Assembly (NCBI GenBank): GCA_016874895.1 | Contig: VGSX01000198.1 | Coordinates: forward strand, 1 to 6,801 | Length of the DNA: 6,801 nt | Direction of reading: 5' to 3' | DNA from: Deltaproteobacteria bacterium | Lineage (GTDB): Bacteria > Desulfobacterota > Desulfobaccia > Desulfobaccales > Desulfobaccaceae | Shown here: positions 1 through 6,526 of the stretch, one piece after another | Layout: every line of letters starts with the position of its first letter | How positions within the stretch are numbered: the first letter of the stretch is position 1 | Notes under the pieces: generated by a model | Told to the model about the DNA's origin: nothing | The model's database searches: none | What the model saw: only the letters and a program-made list of their open reading frames with translations | Translations under genes and position numbers: made by a program

Positions 1-861
1 CTCTGGTCCAATGTCTTAAAGGATTTTCCGGGGCCATTCCGCGTGGGGGACTACGTCGCGGTGGTGGGGCAGCTCAGACCGTTTCGAGGCGAGTTGCAGC
101 TTACGGTCCAGAAGATTTGGACCGTGGAGCAGATACGCCAGATTAAACAGGAGCTCAAGGACTTCGATGTCTCACTGCTGCACCCCAGCACTCCCTATGA
201 CCGGGCAATGATGTGGCGGGACCTGCTGGACCTGGTGGACCAGGAACTCAGCGGGCCGCTTCAGGAGCTGGTTTTATCTCTGCTGCAGCAGCATGAGTCC
301 ACCTGGCAGCTCGCGCCCGCGGCGCGCCGCATTCACCATGCCTATGAGGGAGGGTTGTTGGAGCATACCTGGTTCGTGGCCCGCCTGGCCTGCCAGACGG
401 CCAGGCTCTATCCCAATCTCAACCGGCAGCTGGTGGTGGCCGGGGCCATCCTGCACGATATCGGCAAGCTCAAGGAATTGGCGCAGCCCTACGCCCCGGA
501 ATACACCGTTACCGGCCAGCTCCTGGGTCACATCGTCCTGGGCTGGGAGATGATCAGGCAAGCCGCAGTCGAATGCCACTTCCCGGACCAGGGCCTGTTG
601 CTCCAGTTGGAACATATCATTATTACCCATCACGGGTTCCAGGAATTCGGCTCGCCGGTGCTTCCCAAAACCCGGGAGGCAATGCTGGTCTATTTTGTGG
701 ATGACCTGGACGCCAAAATGAAAATGATGGAGCAGCACCTCCAGGCGGACACCTCCGGGCGGGAATTCACCCCCTACCACCGGCTGCTGCAGCGGGAGCT
801 TTACCAACTCACGGAAAAGCCGGAAACTGTCCCCCCGGAAGAGGCGCCGGAAGCGGATTGA
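1..861 (+). CDS. YhaM-like 3'-5' exoribonuclease / OB-fold and HD-domain protein, 5' end outside window
   Basis: The reading frame is open from the first base of the window, giving 286 residues. The GTG at 43 is internal (PFRVGDYVAVVGQL), so the true start lies upstream. Residues about 1-45 are the end of an OB-fold, a nucleic-acid-binding domain (GDYVAVVG, then ELQLTVQKI). Residues about 100-250 are an HD metal-dependent phosphohydrolase domain. Its likely metal ligands are visible: H122 in GGLLEHT, the H152-D153 pair in LHDIGK, H177 in GHI, H210-H211 in ITHHG, and the aspartates around 234-237 in VDDLDAK. This OB-plus-HD arrangement is that of YhaM/CBF1 proteins, which degrade RNA or single-stranded DNA from the 3' end in the cytoplasm; the activity is inferred from family. 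The C-terminal tail is acidic and proline-rich (PPEEAPEAD). It runs convergent to the efflux operon, so no functional link is implied. It could instead be an HD protein with another nucleotide substrate. Confidence 0.88.
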   Translation, partial: LWSNVLKDFPGPFRVGDYVAVVGQLRPFRGELQLTVQKIWTVEQIRQIKQELKDFDVSLLHPSTPYDRAMMWRDLLDLVDQELSGPLQELVLSLLQQHESTWQLAPAARRIHHAYEGGLLEHTWFVARLACQTARLYPNLNRQLVVAGAILHDIGKLKELAQPYAPEYTVTGQLLGHIVLGWEMIRQAAVECHFPDQGLLLQLEHIIITHHGFQEFGSPVLPKTREAMLVYFVDDLDAKMKMMEQHLQADTSGREFTPYHRLLQRELYQLTEKPETVPPEEAPEAD

Positions 862-903
862 AACCGTCATGGCCTGGAGGCGCCTTCCCGCGTAATTAAT
901 ACC

Positions 904-938
904 GTTTCCGGTTTCTGGTTTCCAGTTTCAGGTTAAGA
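904..938. repeat. Tandem heptamer repeat, consensus GTTTCNR
   Basis: Four 7-base units lie head to tail: GTTTCCG (904-910), GTTTCTG (911-917), GTTTCCA (918-924) and GTTTCAG (925-931). A degraded fifth, GTTAAGA, follows at 932-938. The array sits in the gap between two convergent genes. A similar three-unit heptamer run occurs at 4336-4356. The units are read directly from the sequence; no function is known to me. Confidence 0.6.
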
Positions 939-958
939 TATTAGCTATCAACTAACCT
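930..958. other. AT-rich hairpin between convergent genes
   Basis: AGGTTA (930-935) pairs with TAACCT (953-958), and inside it GATA (937-940) pairs with TATC (946-949) around the five-base loop TTAGC. The left arm is made from the end of the heptamer array. No U-run follows directly on either strand, although five T's occur further on at 978-982 in the plus direction, so it is not a textbook terminator. It may end or protect transcripts arriving from both sides. Confidence 0.35.
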
Positions 959-1004
959 GTGGGGGGATTCAGGGGGATTTTTACGGTAACACCACCTTGA
1001 TGGT

Positions 1005-1031
1005 GAGGCGGGGCATGGCGCCGACCGCCTC
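1005..1031 (-). terminator. GC-rich hairpin just after the last operon gene, terminator-like without U-tract
   Basis: GAGGCGG (1005-1011) and CCGCCTC (1025-1031) form a perfect seven-base-pair stem. It continues, after a two-base bulge at 1023-1024, as GGC (1012-1014) with GCC (1020-1022), leaving a five-base loop. On the minus strand it begins eight bases after the stop codon of the last permease gene. No run of T's follows on that strand, so it may be a weak or factor-assisted terminator or a 3'-end stabiliser of the operon mRNA. Confidence 0.4.
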
Positions 1032-1038
1032 GAACTTA

Positions 1039-2169
1039 TTATCCCAGGTGCCGGTGAAAGCGCCAGACCGACAGGGTCAGCAGGGCGCCCCCCTGGACTG
1101 CCATGACCGCCATCTCTCGCCACAGGACCGTCAGCCCCACCCCCTTGAGGAATAAATCCTGGAGCACGACAATGAAATGGCTCAACGGATTGAAATAAGT
1201 AATGATCTGGGCCGGCAAGGGCATATTGTGGATGGGAAATACCAGGCCGGAGAGCAGAATAGCGGGCATGAAGAAAAAAACGCTGATCATCATGGCCTGT
1301 TGTTGGGTGGAACTTACCGTGGAAATAAACAAGCCCCCTCCTACGGTGCAGAAAAGAAACAGGATGGTGGCCAGCAGCAAGATCAAAGGATTGCCCCGAA
1401 AAGGCACCTCGAACCAGAACATGGCGATGAGGATGACCAGGGCCACGTCCGCCAGTGAGATGATGATAAAGGGAATGGTTTTCCCCAGCAAGAGTTCCAC
1501 GGGCCGGATAGGTGAAACCAGGAGCTGCTCCAAAGTGCCGATTTCCTTTTCCCGCACCACTGCCAGGGCCGTGAGCTGCAGACTCACCAGCATGACCACC
1601 ATGGCCACCACCCCGGGAATGAAGGAGACGGCGCTGGACCGGTTCGGATTAAACCAGGTCCGCTCCTCTACGACCAGAGGAGCATTCATTTCTTGTCCCA
1701 ATCCCAGCTGATTAAGCCGCTTTTGCAGGATTTCGGTGGAATAATCATAGATGATGGTGTTGGCATAACGGCTGGTGATGAGCGCCGCATTGGAATCGGT
1801 GCCGTCCAGGATCAACTGCACCGGCGCACTCTGCCCGGCCTGGAGCCTTTTACTGAAATCCCAGGGCAGATGCATCACCATGGTGACCAGGTGGCGGTCG
1901 ATGAGATTCTCCATTTCCCGGGGACTGTGAATGACCTCGTCCACCGAAAAAAAATCTGTGCGGCTGAACCTCTGGATGAACTCCCGGCTCTGGGAAGTGC
2001 CGGCCTCGTCCCAGACTGCCATGGGAATCTGCCGGAAATCGAAATTAATGGCATAACCATAAGTGAGCAATTGGATAATGGGCGGCAGGATGATAAATAT
2101 CCGCAGGCGCGGGTCCCGCACCGCCTGGATGAATTCTTTAATGATTATATGGCGGATACGTTTCCACAT
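1039..2169 (-). CDS. ABC-2 type efflux permease, second subunit (YbhR-like)
   Basis: A 376-residue inner-membrane permease, a usual length for the ABC-2 drug-exporter family. It begins with a cytoplasmic helix (RIRHIIIKEFIQAVRDPR), then a first membrane segment at about 24-43. A periplasmic domain of about 140 residues follows (about 45-180). Five further hydrophobic segments lie at roughly 184-205, 227-250, 261-284, 293-312 and 350-368. The REKE motif at 206-209, followed by GTLEQLLVSPI, is the coupling element of this family that contacts the ATPases. It starts four bases after the stop of the neighbouring permease, so translation is probably coupled; its own ribosome-binding site is weak. 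It should pair with that paralogue and with the two ATPases of the operon. The assignment to YbhR rather than YbhS rests on gene order; YhhJ of the RbbA system is a close alternative. The substrate is unknown. Confidence 0.87.
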   Translation of the reverse strand: MWKRIRHIIIKEFIQAVRDPRLRIFIILPPIIQLLTYGYAINFDFRQIPMAVWDEAGTSQSREFIQRFSRTDFFSVDEVIHSPREMENLIDRHLVTMVMHLPWDFSKRLQAGQSAPVQLILDGTDSNAALITSRYANTIIYDYSTEILQKRLNQLGLGQEMNAPLVVEERTWFNPNRSSAVSFIPGVVAMVVMLVSLQLTALAVVREKEIGTLEQLLVSPIRPVELLLGKTIPFIIISLADVALVILIAMFWFEVPFRGNPLILLLATILFLFCTVGGGLFISTVSSTQQQAMMISVFFFMPAILLSGLVFPIHNMPLPAQIITYFNPLSHFIVVLQDLFLKGVGLTVLWREMAVMAVQGGALLTLSVWRFHRHLG

Positions 2170-2173
2170 GGCG

Positions 2174-3307
2174 TCAGGTTATCTTTTTCTCGAATTTCCG
2201 GCCCGAGGCTACCAGAAAGAACAGGGCGAATACAGCCAGGATCAAGGCATCCGGCCACAGCAGGTCCAGGCCCAGTCCCTTGAGGTAGATCCCTTTGCTG
2301 ATGTTCACCAGGTAAGTGGCCGGCACCAGATAGGTCACCCACTGCAAGACCTCGGGCATCTGTCTGATTCCAAAAATGGCCCCGGAGAGCAGAAAGGAGG
2401 GCAGAAAGGTGGTGAGAATGGCCATCTGATAGGCCTCCAACTGGCTTTTGGAGGTTACGGAGATTAACAGCCCCTGGCCCAGCACCACGATGAGAAAAAG
2501 GGCCGAAAGGGCGACGAAGAGGGTTAAACTCCCCCGAAAAGGCACCTGAAACAAAAATTTCCCCATGGCCATGGCGATCACCATGTCTATCATGCCGATG
2601 AGGAAATAGGGGCCCAGTTTCCCGAGAATAAGCTCGGATTTTTTCAGGGGCGTGCCCATGAGCCCCTCCATGCTGCCCCGCTCCTTTTCCCGGATGATGC
2701 ACAATGCGGTGAGCAGGGCCCCCACGATGGTCATGATAATGGCGATGAGGCCGGGCACGATAAAATTGCGGCTCTCCAGGTCCTCGTTGAACCACAGCCG
2801 GGGTTCGCTCACCAAGGGAGCCGCAATGGTCGTCAGACCGTGCAGGTGCAAACGCTCCAGGAGGAGGTTTTGATTATAGGCCAGGCCGATGCCCTGGGTG
2901 TAGGTGATGATCAGGTTGGCGGTGTTGGCGTTGACGCCGTCCACGATGAGCTGTATTTTGACGGTTTGCCCCGCTTTAAGCCGGCGGGAAAAATCATGGG
3001 GAATGACCAGGGCCGCCATGACTGCCCGGGTATTTATTAAATTTGATATTGCCTCATAATTCTTTACATAGCGGTAAATCTCGAAATAACGGCTGGCCTG
3101 GAAGCGCTGCACCAGGTCTTGACTGAGGCGGCTGCCATCCTGATTGTACACCGCCAGGGGGGTGTCTTTCAGGTCGAAATTCAAGGCGTAGCCGTTAATC
3201 AGGAGCAAGATTACCGGAATCAGGATGACCTGAACCAGGCTGGCCGGATCCCGCCGGATGTGGATGAGCTCTTTGCGAAAAATCGCCCAGGTGCGGATGA
3301 GGTCCAT
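2174..3307 (-). CDS. ABC-2 type efflux permease, first subunit (YbhS-like)
   Basis: A 377-residue paralogue of the next gene, with the same plan. There is a cytoplasmic start (TWAIFRKELIHIRRDP), a membrane segment at about 23-43, and a periplasmic domain to about residue 180. Membrane helices then lie at roughly 184-205, 226-250, 259-283, 293-312 and 349-367. REKE again falls at 206-209, here followed by GSMEGLMGTPL. The two permeases keep the same landmarks at the same residue numbers but differ widely elsewhere, as expected for an old duplication forming a heterodimer. The ATG at 3305-3307 was chosen because the family's N-terminal helix begins directly after it, although no strong ribosome-binding site precedes it. 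It lies 53 bases after the second ATPase gene. The family role is export of drugs or other amphiphiles across the inner membrane, powered by the partner ATPases. The basic tail (GRKFEKKIT) is typical of a cytoplasmic end. Confidence 0.87.
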   Translation of the reverse strand: MDLIRTWAIFRKELIHIRRDPASLVQVILIPVILLLINGYALNFDLKDTPLAVYNQDGSRLSQDLVQRFQASRYFEIYRYVKNYEAISNLINTRAVMAALVIPHDFSRRLKAGQTVKIQLIVDGVNANTANLIITYTQGIGLAYNQNLLLERLHLHGLTTIAAPLVSEPRLWFNEDLESRNFIVPGLIAIIMTIVGALLTALCIIREKERGSMEGLMGTPLKKSELILGKLGPYFLIGMIDMVIAMAMGKFLFQVPFRGSLTLFVALSALFLIVVLGQGLLISVTSKSQLEAYQMAILTTFLPSFLLSGAIFGIRQMPEVLQWVTYLVPATYLVNISKGIYLKGLGLDLLWPDALILAVFALFFLVASGRKFEKKIT

Positions 3308-3360
3308 GGGAAGGCTGCCCGTCTTAAAGTTTATGGCCCGGTTTTGAAAGGTTCAACTTA

Positions 3361-4314
3361 TCACTCTTCCCTCTCTTGTCCCGCCCGTTCAATGAGGGAG
3401 ATGAAAGCGTCCTCCAGACTGGGTTTAATCCGCTGCAGGTCGCGCACCGTAATGCCGTGCTCTGCCAGGATCGTACGGAGTTGGCGTTCTCCCGCGGCCA
3501 CCTCCGCGGTGCTGATATGCAGGCCGTCCCCGAATACCGCCACATCAGTGAACTGGGGCAACCGCCGCAAGAGGTCCAGGCTTTCTCCCAAGCGGTCCGG
3601 ATACACCGCAATAATATCCTCCGGGACGAGTTTTTTCAGGTCCCGGGGAGGACCCTGGGCAATGAGTCGGCCCTGATAAATCAGTACCAGGCGGTCACAG
3701 AACTCCGCTTCTTCCATGTAGTGGGTGGTCACCAGGATGGTGACGCCCTTCTCTGCCAGGGCATAGATCATATCCCAGAAGGTGCGGCGGGAAATGGGAT
3801 CAACCCCGCTGGTGGGCTCATCCAGGAAGAGGATGGGCGGTTCGTGCAGCAGGGCCGAGGCCAGGGCCAGGCGCTGCCGTAAACCCAGGGCCAGATTGCG
3901 GGTCAATTCCCCCCGGCGCTCCCATAAGCCCACCTGCTGCAGCACGGTTTCGGCCCGGGCCGCCAGGCGTTCTTGGCTCAGTCCGTACACCCCCCCGAAG
4001 AAAGTAAGATTTTCCATGGCCGTGAGGTCTTCATAGAGGGAAAATCTCTGGGACATGTAGCCGATATGGTGTTTGACCTGATCCATCTGGTGGACAATAT
4101 CCCACCCCGCCACCCTGCCACTGCCGCTGGTGGGCTGCAAAAGCCCGCAGAGCATCCGGATGGTGGTGGACTTACCCGCCCCGTTGGGTCCCAGAAACCC
4201 GAAAATCTCTCCCCGGGGCACGGTAAAATTGATGCGGTCCACCGCGGTGAACTTGCCGAATACCTTGGTCAGGTCCTGCACTACGATGGCCGGCTCTTGG
4301 TCAGGGGCCAACAT
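3361..4314 (-). CDS. ABC transporter ATP-binding protein, second ATPase (like the C-terminal half of YbhF)
   Basis: A 317-residue cytoplasmic ATPase. Visible motifs are Walker A GPNGAGKS at 42-49 (K48), Q-loop glutamine 89 in YMSQRFSLYEDLT, Walker B ILFLDEP with D165 and catalytic E166, D-loop GVDP, and switch histidine 198 in VTTHYMEEAE. The signature motif is degenerate: LALGL at 141-145 instead of LSGGQ, although the following RQRLALA is kept. Residues after about 225 form the small C-terminal domain common to drug and polysaccharide exporters, ending in KPSLEDAFISLIE. The start is supported by AGGAG a few bases upstream. In E. coli this unit is fused behind another ATPase in the single protein YbhF; here it is a separate gene 67 bases after the first ATPase gene. 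It should form a heterodimer with that partner and drive the two permeases. A homodimer would carry two degenerate signatures, which argues against its acting alone. Confidence 0.9.
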   Translation of the reverse strand: MLAPDQEPAIVVQDLTKVFGKFTAVDRINFTVPRGEIFGFLGPNGAGKSTTIRMLCGLLQPTSGSGRVAGWDIVHQMDQVKHHIGYMSQRFSLYEDLTAMENLTFFGGVYGLSQERLAARAETVLQQVGLWERRGELTRNLALGLRQRLALASALLHEPPILFLDEPTSGVDPISRRTFWDMIYALAEKGVTILVTTHYMEEAEFCDRLVLIYQGRLIAQGPPRDLKKLVPEDIIAVYPDRLGESLDLLRRLPQFTDVAVFGDGLHISTAEVAAGERQLRTILAEHGITVRDLQRIKPSLEDAFISLIERAGQEREE

Positions 4315-4317
4315 AAG

Positions 4318-4322
4318 CTCCT
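4318..4322 (-). promoter_or_regulatory. Ribosome-binding site of the second ATPase gene
   Basis: AGGAG on the minus strand lies three bases before the ATG at 4312-4314. It is the clearest Shine-Dalgarno sequence in the operon and fixes this start. Confidence 0.6.
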
Positions 4323-4335
4323 AAACTGGGTCAAA

Positions 4336-4356
4336 GTTCGGGGTTTAAAGTTTAAG
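4336..4356. repeat. Three tandem GTT-led heptamers between the two ATPase genes
   Basis: GTTCGGG (4336-4342), GTTTAAA (4343-4349) and GTTTAAG (4350-4356) follow one another with a seven-base period. They resemble the array at 904-931 in period and in the leading GTT. The ten-base word TTAAAGTTTA inside it (4345-4354) recurs at 3324-3333, in the only other sizeable gap inside the operon. Function unknown. Confidence 0.4.
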
Positions 4357-4381
4357 CATTATAGGGCGCCCCGTACTCTTT

Positions 4382-5329
4382 TTAATGCGAAAATTCGGCT
4401 TTCTGCCGGCTGATCACCTGGACAAAGACATCCTCCAGCCCGGGTTCGGCAACCTTGAGAGTAATATCCGCCAACCCGGCATCAAGCAGGTATTGCCTGA
4501 GGGGCTCCAGGGCCGTGGGGCCGTGATCCACGGTGATCATCAAGCGGTCTCCCATCAAAAGGGCCTGTTTGGCCAAGGGATGCCCGGTCAACACCCTTTT
4601 GGCGTTCTGGAGGGCACTGTTGCGGGCCTCCAAAAGTTCTCCCTGGAAACGGTCCTTGACTGCCCTGGGGGTGTCCGCCAGCAACAAACGACCCTGGTGG
4701 AGCAGACCGACCCGGTGCGCCCTTTCCGCCTCATCCATATAGGATGTGGACAGGAAAATGGTAATGCCGGATACCAGGAGGTGATAGAGAATCTGCCAGA
4801 ATTCCCGGCGGGAAACCGGATCCACGCCGAAAGTCGGTTCATCCAGGAAAATAATCCGGGGCCGGTGCACCAGGGTGCAGATGAGCCCTAACTTTTGCCG
4901 CATGCCGCCGGAGAGGTTGGCCGCCAGCCGGTCTTGAAACCGGTCCAGGTTGGCGAAGGCCAGCAGTTCCGGAGTCCGCTCCTTCCTGGCTGCCTTCGAC
5001 ACCCGATAAATATCAGCGTAAAAATTCAGATTTTCAGCGACGGTGAGATCATCGTAGAGCCCGAAACGCTGGGGCATATAGCCGATCTGCTCCTTGATGT
5101 TTTCGGGCTCCCGGACCGTGTCAAAGCCCAATACCTGGGCCTGGCCGTCATCCGGGTCCATGATGCCGCAGAGCAGGCGGATGGTGGTGGTCTTGCCTGC
5201 CCCGTCCGGCCCCACCAGGGCAAAGGATTCCCCGGCCACCACCCTGACACTGAGGTCTTCCACGGCCGTCAGGCTTCCGAAGCGTTTGGTCAGGCCCTCA
5301 ACGTGAATGACGGTTTCCGGCGGGGTCAT
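4382..5329 (-). CDS. ABC transporter ATP-binding protein, first ATPase (like the N-terminal half of YbhF)
   Basis: A 315-residue cytoplasmic ATPase. Motifs: Walker A GPDGAGKT at 40-47 (K46; aspartate in place of the usual asparagine), Q-loop glutamine 87 in YMPQRFGLYDDLT, canonical signature LSGGM at 139-143, Walker B IIFLDEP with D163 and E164, and D-loop GVDP. The switch histidine is missing: the stretch reads LSTSYMDEAE, with S196 where the partner has histidine. As I recall, the N-terminal half of E. coli YbhF also lacks this histidine (STAYMDEAE), so the change is probably ancient rather than damage. A C-terminal accessory domain occupies about 225-315. The ATG at 5327-5329 overlaps the adaptor gene by 32 bases; it was kept because the first beta-strand (VIHVEGLTKRFG) would be lost with a later start. 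With the second ATPase it should form the energy-supplying heterodimer of the exporter. Confidence 0.9.
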   Translation of the reverse strand: MTPPETVIHVEGLTKRFGSLTAVEDLSVRVVAGESFALVGPDGAGKTTTIRLLCGIMDPDDGQAQVLGFDTVREPENIKEQIGYMPQRFGLYDDLTVAENLNFYADIYRVSKAARKERTPELLAFANLDRFQDRLAANLSGGMRQKLGLICTLVHRPRIIFLDEPTFGVDPVSRREFWQILYHLLVSGITIFLSTSYMDEAERAHRVGLLHQGRLLLADTPRAVKDRFQGELLEARNSALQNAKRVLTGHPLAKQALLMGDRLMITVDHGPTALEPLRQYLLDAGLADITLKVAEPGLEDVFVQVISRQKAEFSH

Positions 5330-6317
5330 CTTCCAGGAAAATTACGGCCTCGGCCGGCATACCCGGTTTAAGCTCGTGATGGGGGTTCTCCACCCGAATT
5401 TTGGTACGATACACCAGCGCTACCCGCTCTTTAAAGGTTTCCACGGTCTTCGGGGTGAACTCGGCCTTGGAGTTAATGAAGGATACCCAACCGGCATATG
5501 TCCTGTCCGGATAGGAGTCAACGGTGACTATGGCTTTTTGCCCGTAGCGCACCTTGCCCAGATCAGCTCCGGGTATATAAGCCTCCACATAGACGTTATC
5601 CAGGTCGCCGGTGGTCAGCACAACGGAGCCGATGGCGGCCACCTCCCCCGGCTCCGCCGGCCGGGCCAGGACCACCCCGTTGGAAGGCGCCACTAGGGTG
5701 GCATAGCTCAACCGGGTCTGGGCCAGATCCAGGTTGGCCTGGGCCTGTTTTACCTCCGCCCGGGCCTGGGCGATGTCCTCCCGCCGGGGACCTTCCTGCA
5801 CCAGGCTGTAGGTCTCCTGGGCCCGGCGCATGACCTCCTGGGACACGAGGTAAGCCGCCCGGGCATCGTCCCGCCGGGAAACCGGCACGGCCCGCCGTCC
5901 CAGCAGGCCTTCCATGCGCTCATAATCCAGTCTTTTATTCTCCAGGTCGGCCTGGGCCTGCAGGACCGCCGCCTTGGCTTCGGCAATCTCCTGGGGGCGG
6001 GAGCCGGCCAACAGCCGGTCCAACACCGCCTGGGCCGCTTTCAGCCGGGCCTGGGCCGCGGCCACCTCATCCCGCAAGTCCTGGGCGTCCAATTGAGCCA
6101 CCACGTCCCCGGCCGAGATATAATCTCCCTCTTGAAAGTTTATTTTCCTAATAATTCCGGGAACTTTAAATGACAGGTCGGTTTCGGTGGCCTCAATATG
6201 GCCCATGAGTCGTAACTTACCCTGAAAATCATTCTGGGTGCGCCACAACCGCCATGATACAAACCCACCTGCCACAACCAGCAGAACCAGAATGGCAACC
6301 ACGCTTTTTTTCATCAT
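5298..6317 (-). CDS. Periplasmic adaptor / membrane-fusion protein, HlyD family (YbhG-like)
   Basis: A 339-residue adaptor, first gene of the operon. One N-terminal membrane anchor lies at about residues 5-22 (SVVAILVLLVVAGGFVSW), with no lipoprotein cysteine. The first half of a lipoyl/barrel-sandwich domain follows (FKVPGIIRKINFQEGDYISAGDVVAQLD, about 50-77). An alanine- and glutamine-rich helical hairpin spans about 80-205, with two related turns, GSRPQEI (105-111) and GPRREDI (176-182). The second lipoyl half is about 206-236 (LVAPSNGVVLARPAEPGE). The beta-barrel with GDLDNVYVEAYIPGADLGKVRYGQ follows, and FTPKTVETFKERVALVYR is typical of YbhG/YhiI. It should link the inner-membrane exporter to an outer-membrane channel not encoded here. 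The start was set at the first of two adjacent ATG codons (6315-6317), since the in-frame TTG at 6360-6362 would put 15 unrelated residues before the anchor. The second ATG at 6312-6314 is equally possible. No strong ribosome-binding site is seen. Confidence 0.9.
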   Translation of the reverse strand: MMKKSVVAILVLLVVAGGFVSWRLWRTQNDFQGKLRLMGHIEATETDLSFKVPGIIRKINFQEGDYISAGDVVAQLDAQDLRDEVAAAQARLKAAQAVLDRLLAGSRPQEIAEAKAAVLQAQADLENKRLDYERMEGLLGRRAVPVSRRDDARAAYLVSQEVMRRAQETYSLVQEGPRREDIAQARAEVKQAQANLDLAQTRLSYATLVAPSNGVVLARPAEPGEVAAIGSVVLTTGDLDNVYVEAYIPGADLGKVRYGQKAIVTVDSYPDRTYAGWVSFINSKAEFTPKTVETFKERVALVYRTKIRVENPHHELKPGMPAEAVIFLEDDPAGNRHSR

Positions 6318-6383
6318 AAGTCGACCCGGCTGGTGCTCCGCTCCAAGATAGCCCGCGATCAATCCTGCCCATCAGATGGAGGA

Positions 6384-6405
6384 CGGGAAAGCGAAGCGCC
6401 TCCCG
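6384..6405 (-). promoter_or_regulatory. Hairpin in the leader region before the adaptor gene
   Basis: CGGGA (6384-6388) pairs with TCCCG (6401-6405), and inside it GCG (6391-6393) can pair with CGC (6397-6399) around AAG. It lies about 65-90 bases before the adaptor start and would be in the 5' leader if transcription begins further upstream. No promoter hexamers could be assigned with confidence. Confidence 0.25.
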
Positions 6406-6420
6406 CCTTTAGCCTTTTGC

Positions 6421-6477
6421 TTACAGGGCGTTACAGGCACGCCAATTTCGTCTGCCGGCACAGGCCAGAAAGCCTGT
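6421..6477. promoter_or_regulatory. Candidate operator region: repeated ACAGG words and an 18-base palindrome
   Basis: The seven-base word TTACAGG occurs twice, at 6421-6427 and 6431-6437, ten bases apart, which is one helical turn. A third ACAGG begins the perfect inverted repeat ACAGGC (6460-6465), six-base spacer, GCCTGT (6472-6477). The cluster lies 100-160 bases before the adaptor gene and after the hydrolase gene, where an operon promoter would be expected. E. coli ybhGFSR is controlled by a TetR-type repressor (CecR), and such proteins bind short palindromes, so an operator is plausible. The palindrome could equally be a transcript hairpin after the hydrolase gene, but no U-run follows on that strand. 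Confidence 0.35.
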
Positions 6478-6526
6478 ACTTCGCCGTTTTTCTCAGGTCA
6501 CGAGCGCTCCAACGCCTCCAAACCCA

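Noticed and set aside
43..861. GTG at 43 as the true start of the HD-domain gene
   Set aside because: The frame is open to base 1 and the residues before it (DFPGPFR) continue the OB-fold, so the gene is simply cut by the window edge.
274..870. Long minus-strand frame (198 codons) opposite the HD-domain gene
   Set aside because: It is antisense to a frame with clear HD motifs, has no recognisable domain and a low-complexity composition; a shadow caused by high GC.
1693..2283. Plus-strand frame of 196 codons across both permease genes
   Set aside because: It runs antisense through two well-supported membrane proteins and shows no domain or membrane plan of its own.
2145..2795. Minus-strand frame of 216 codons inside the first permease
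   Set aside because: It is the neighbouring frame of a recognised permease; rich in H, G and R, with no motif.
6315..6362. TTG start giving the adaptor 15 more residues
   Set aside because: The extension is unlike a membrane-protein N-terminus, the ribosome-binding-like bases touch the TTG with no spacer, and MMKKSVVAIL is a typical anchor start.
6430..6450. GGCGT...ACGCC inverted repeat as a terminator for the hydrolase gene
   Set aside because: The stem is only five pairs, no T-run follows on the minus strand, and it is about 80 bases from the stop.
6400..6450. Sigma-70-like promoter for the operon (TTGGCG with TAAGCA 16 bases on, minus strand)
   Set aside because: The -10 match is poor; the pair is no better than expected by chance in this stretch.
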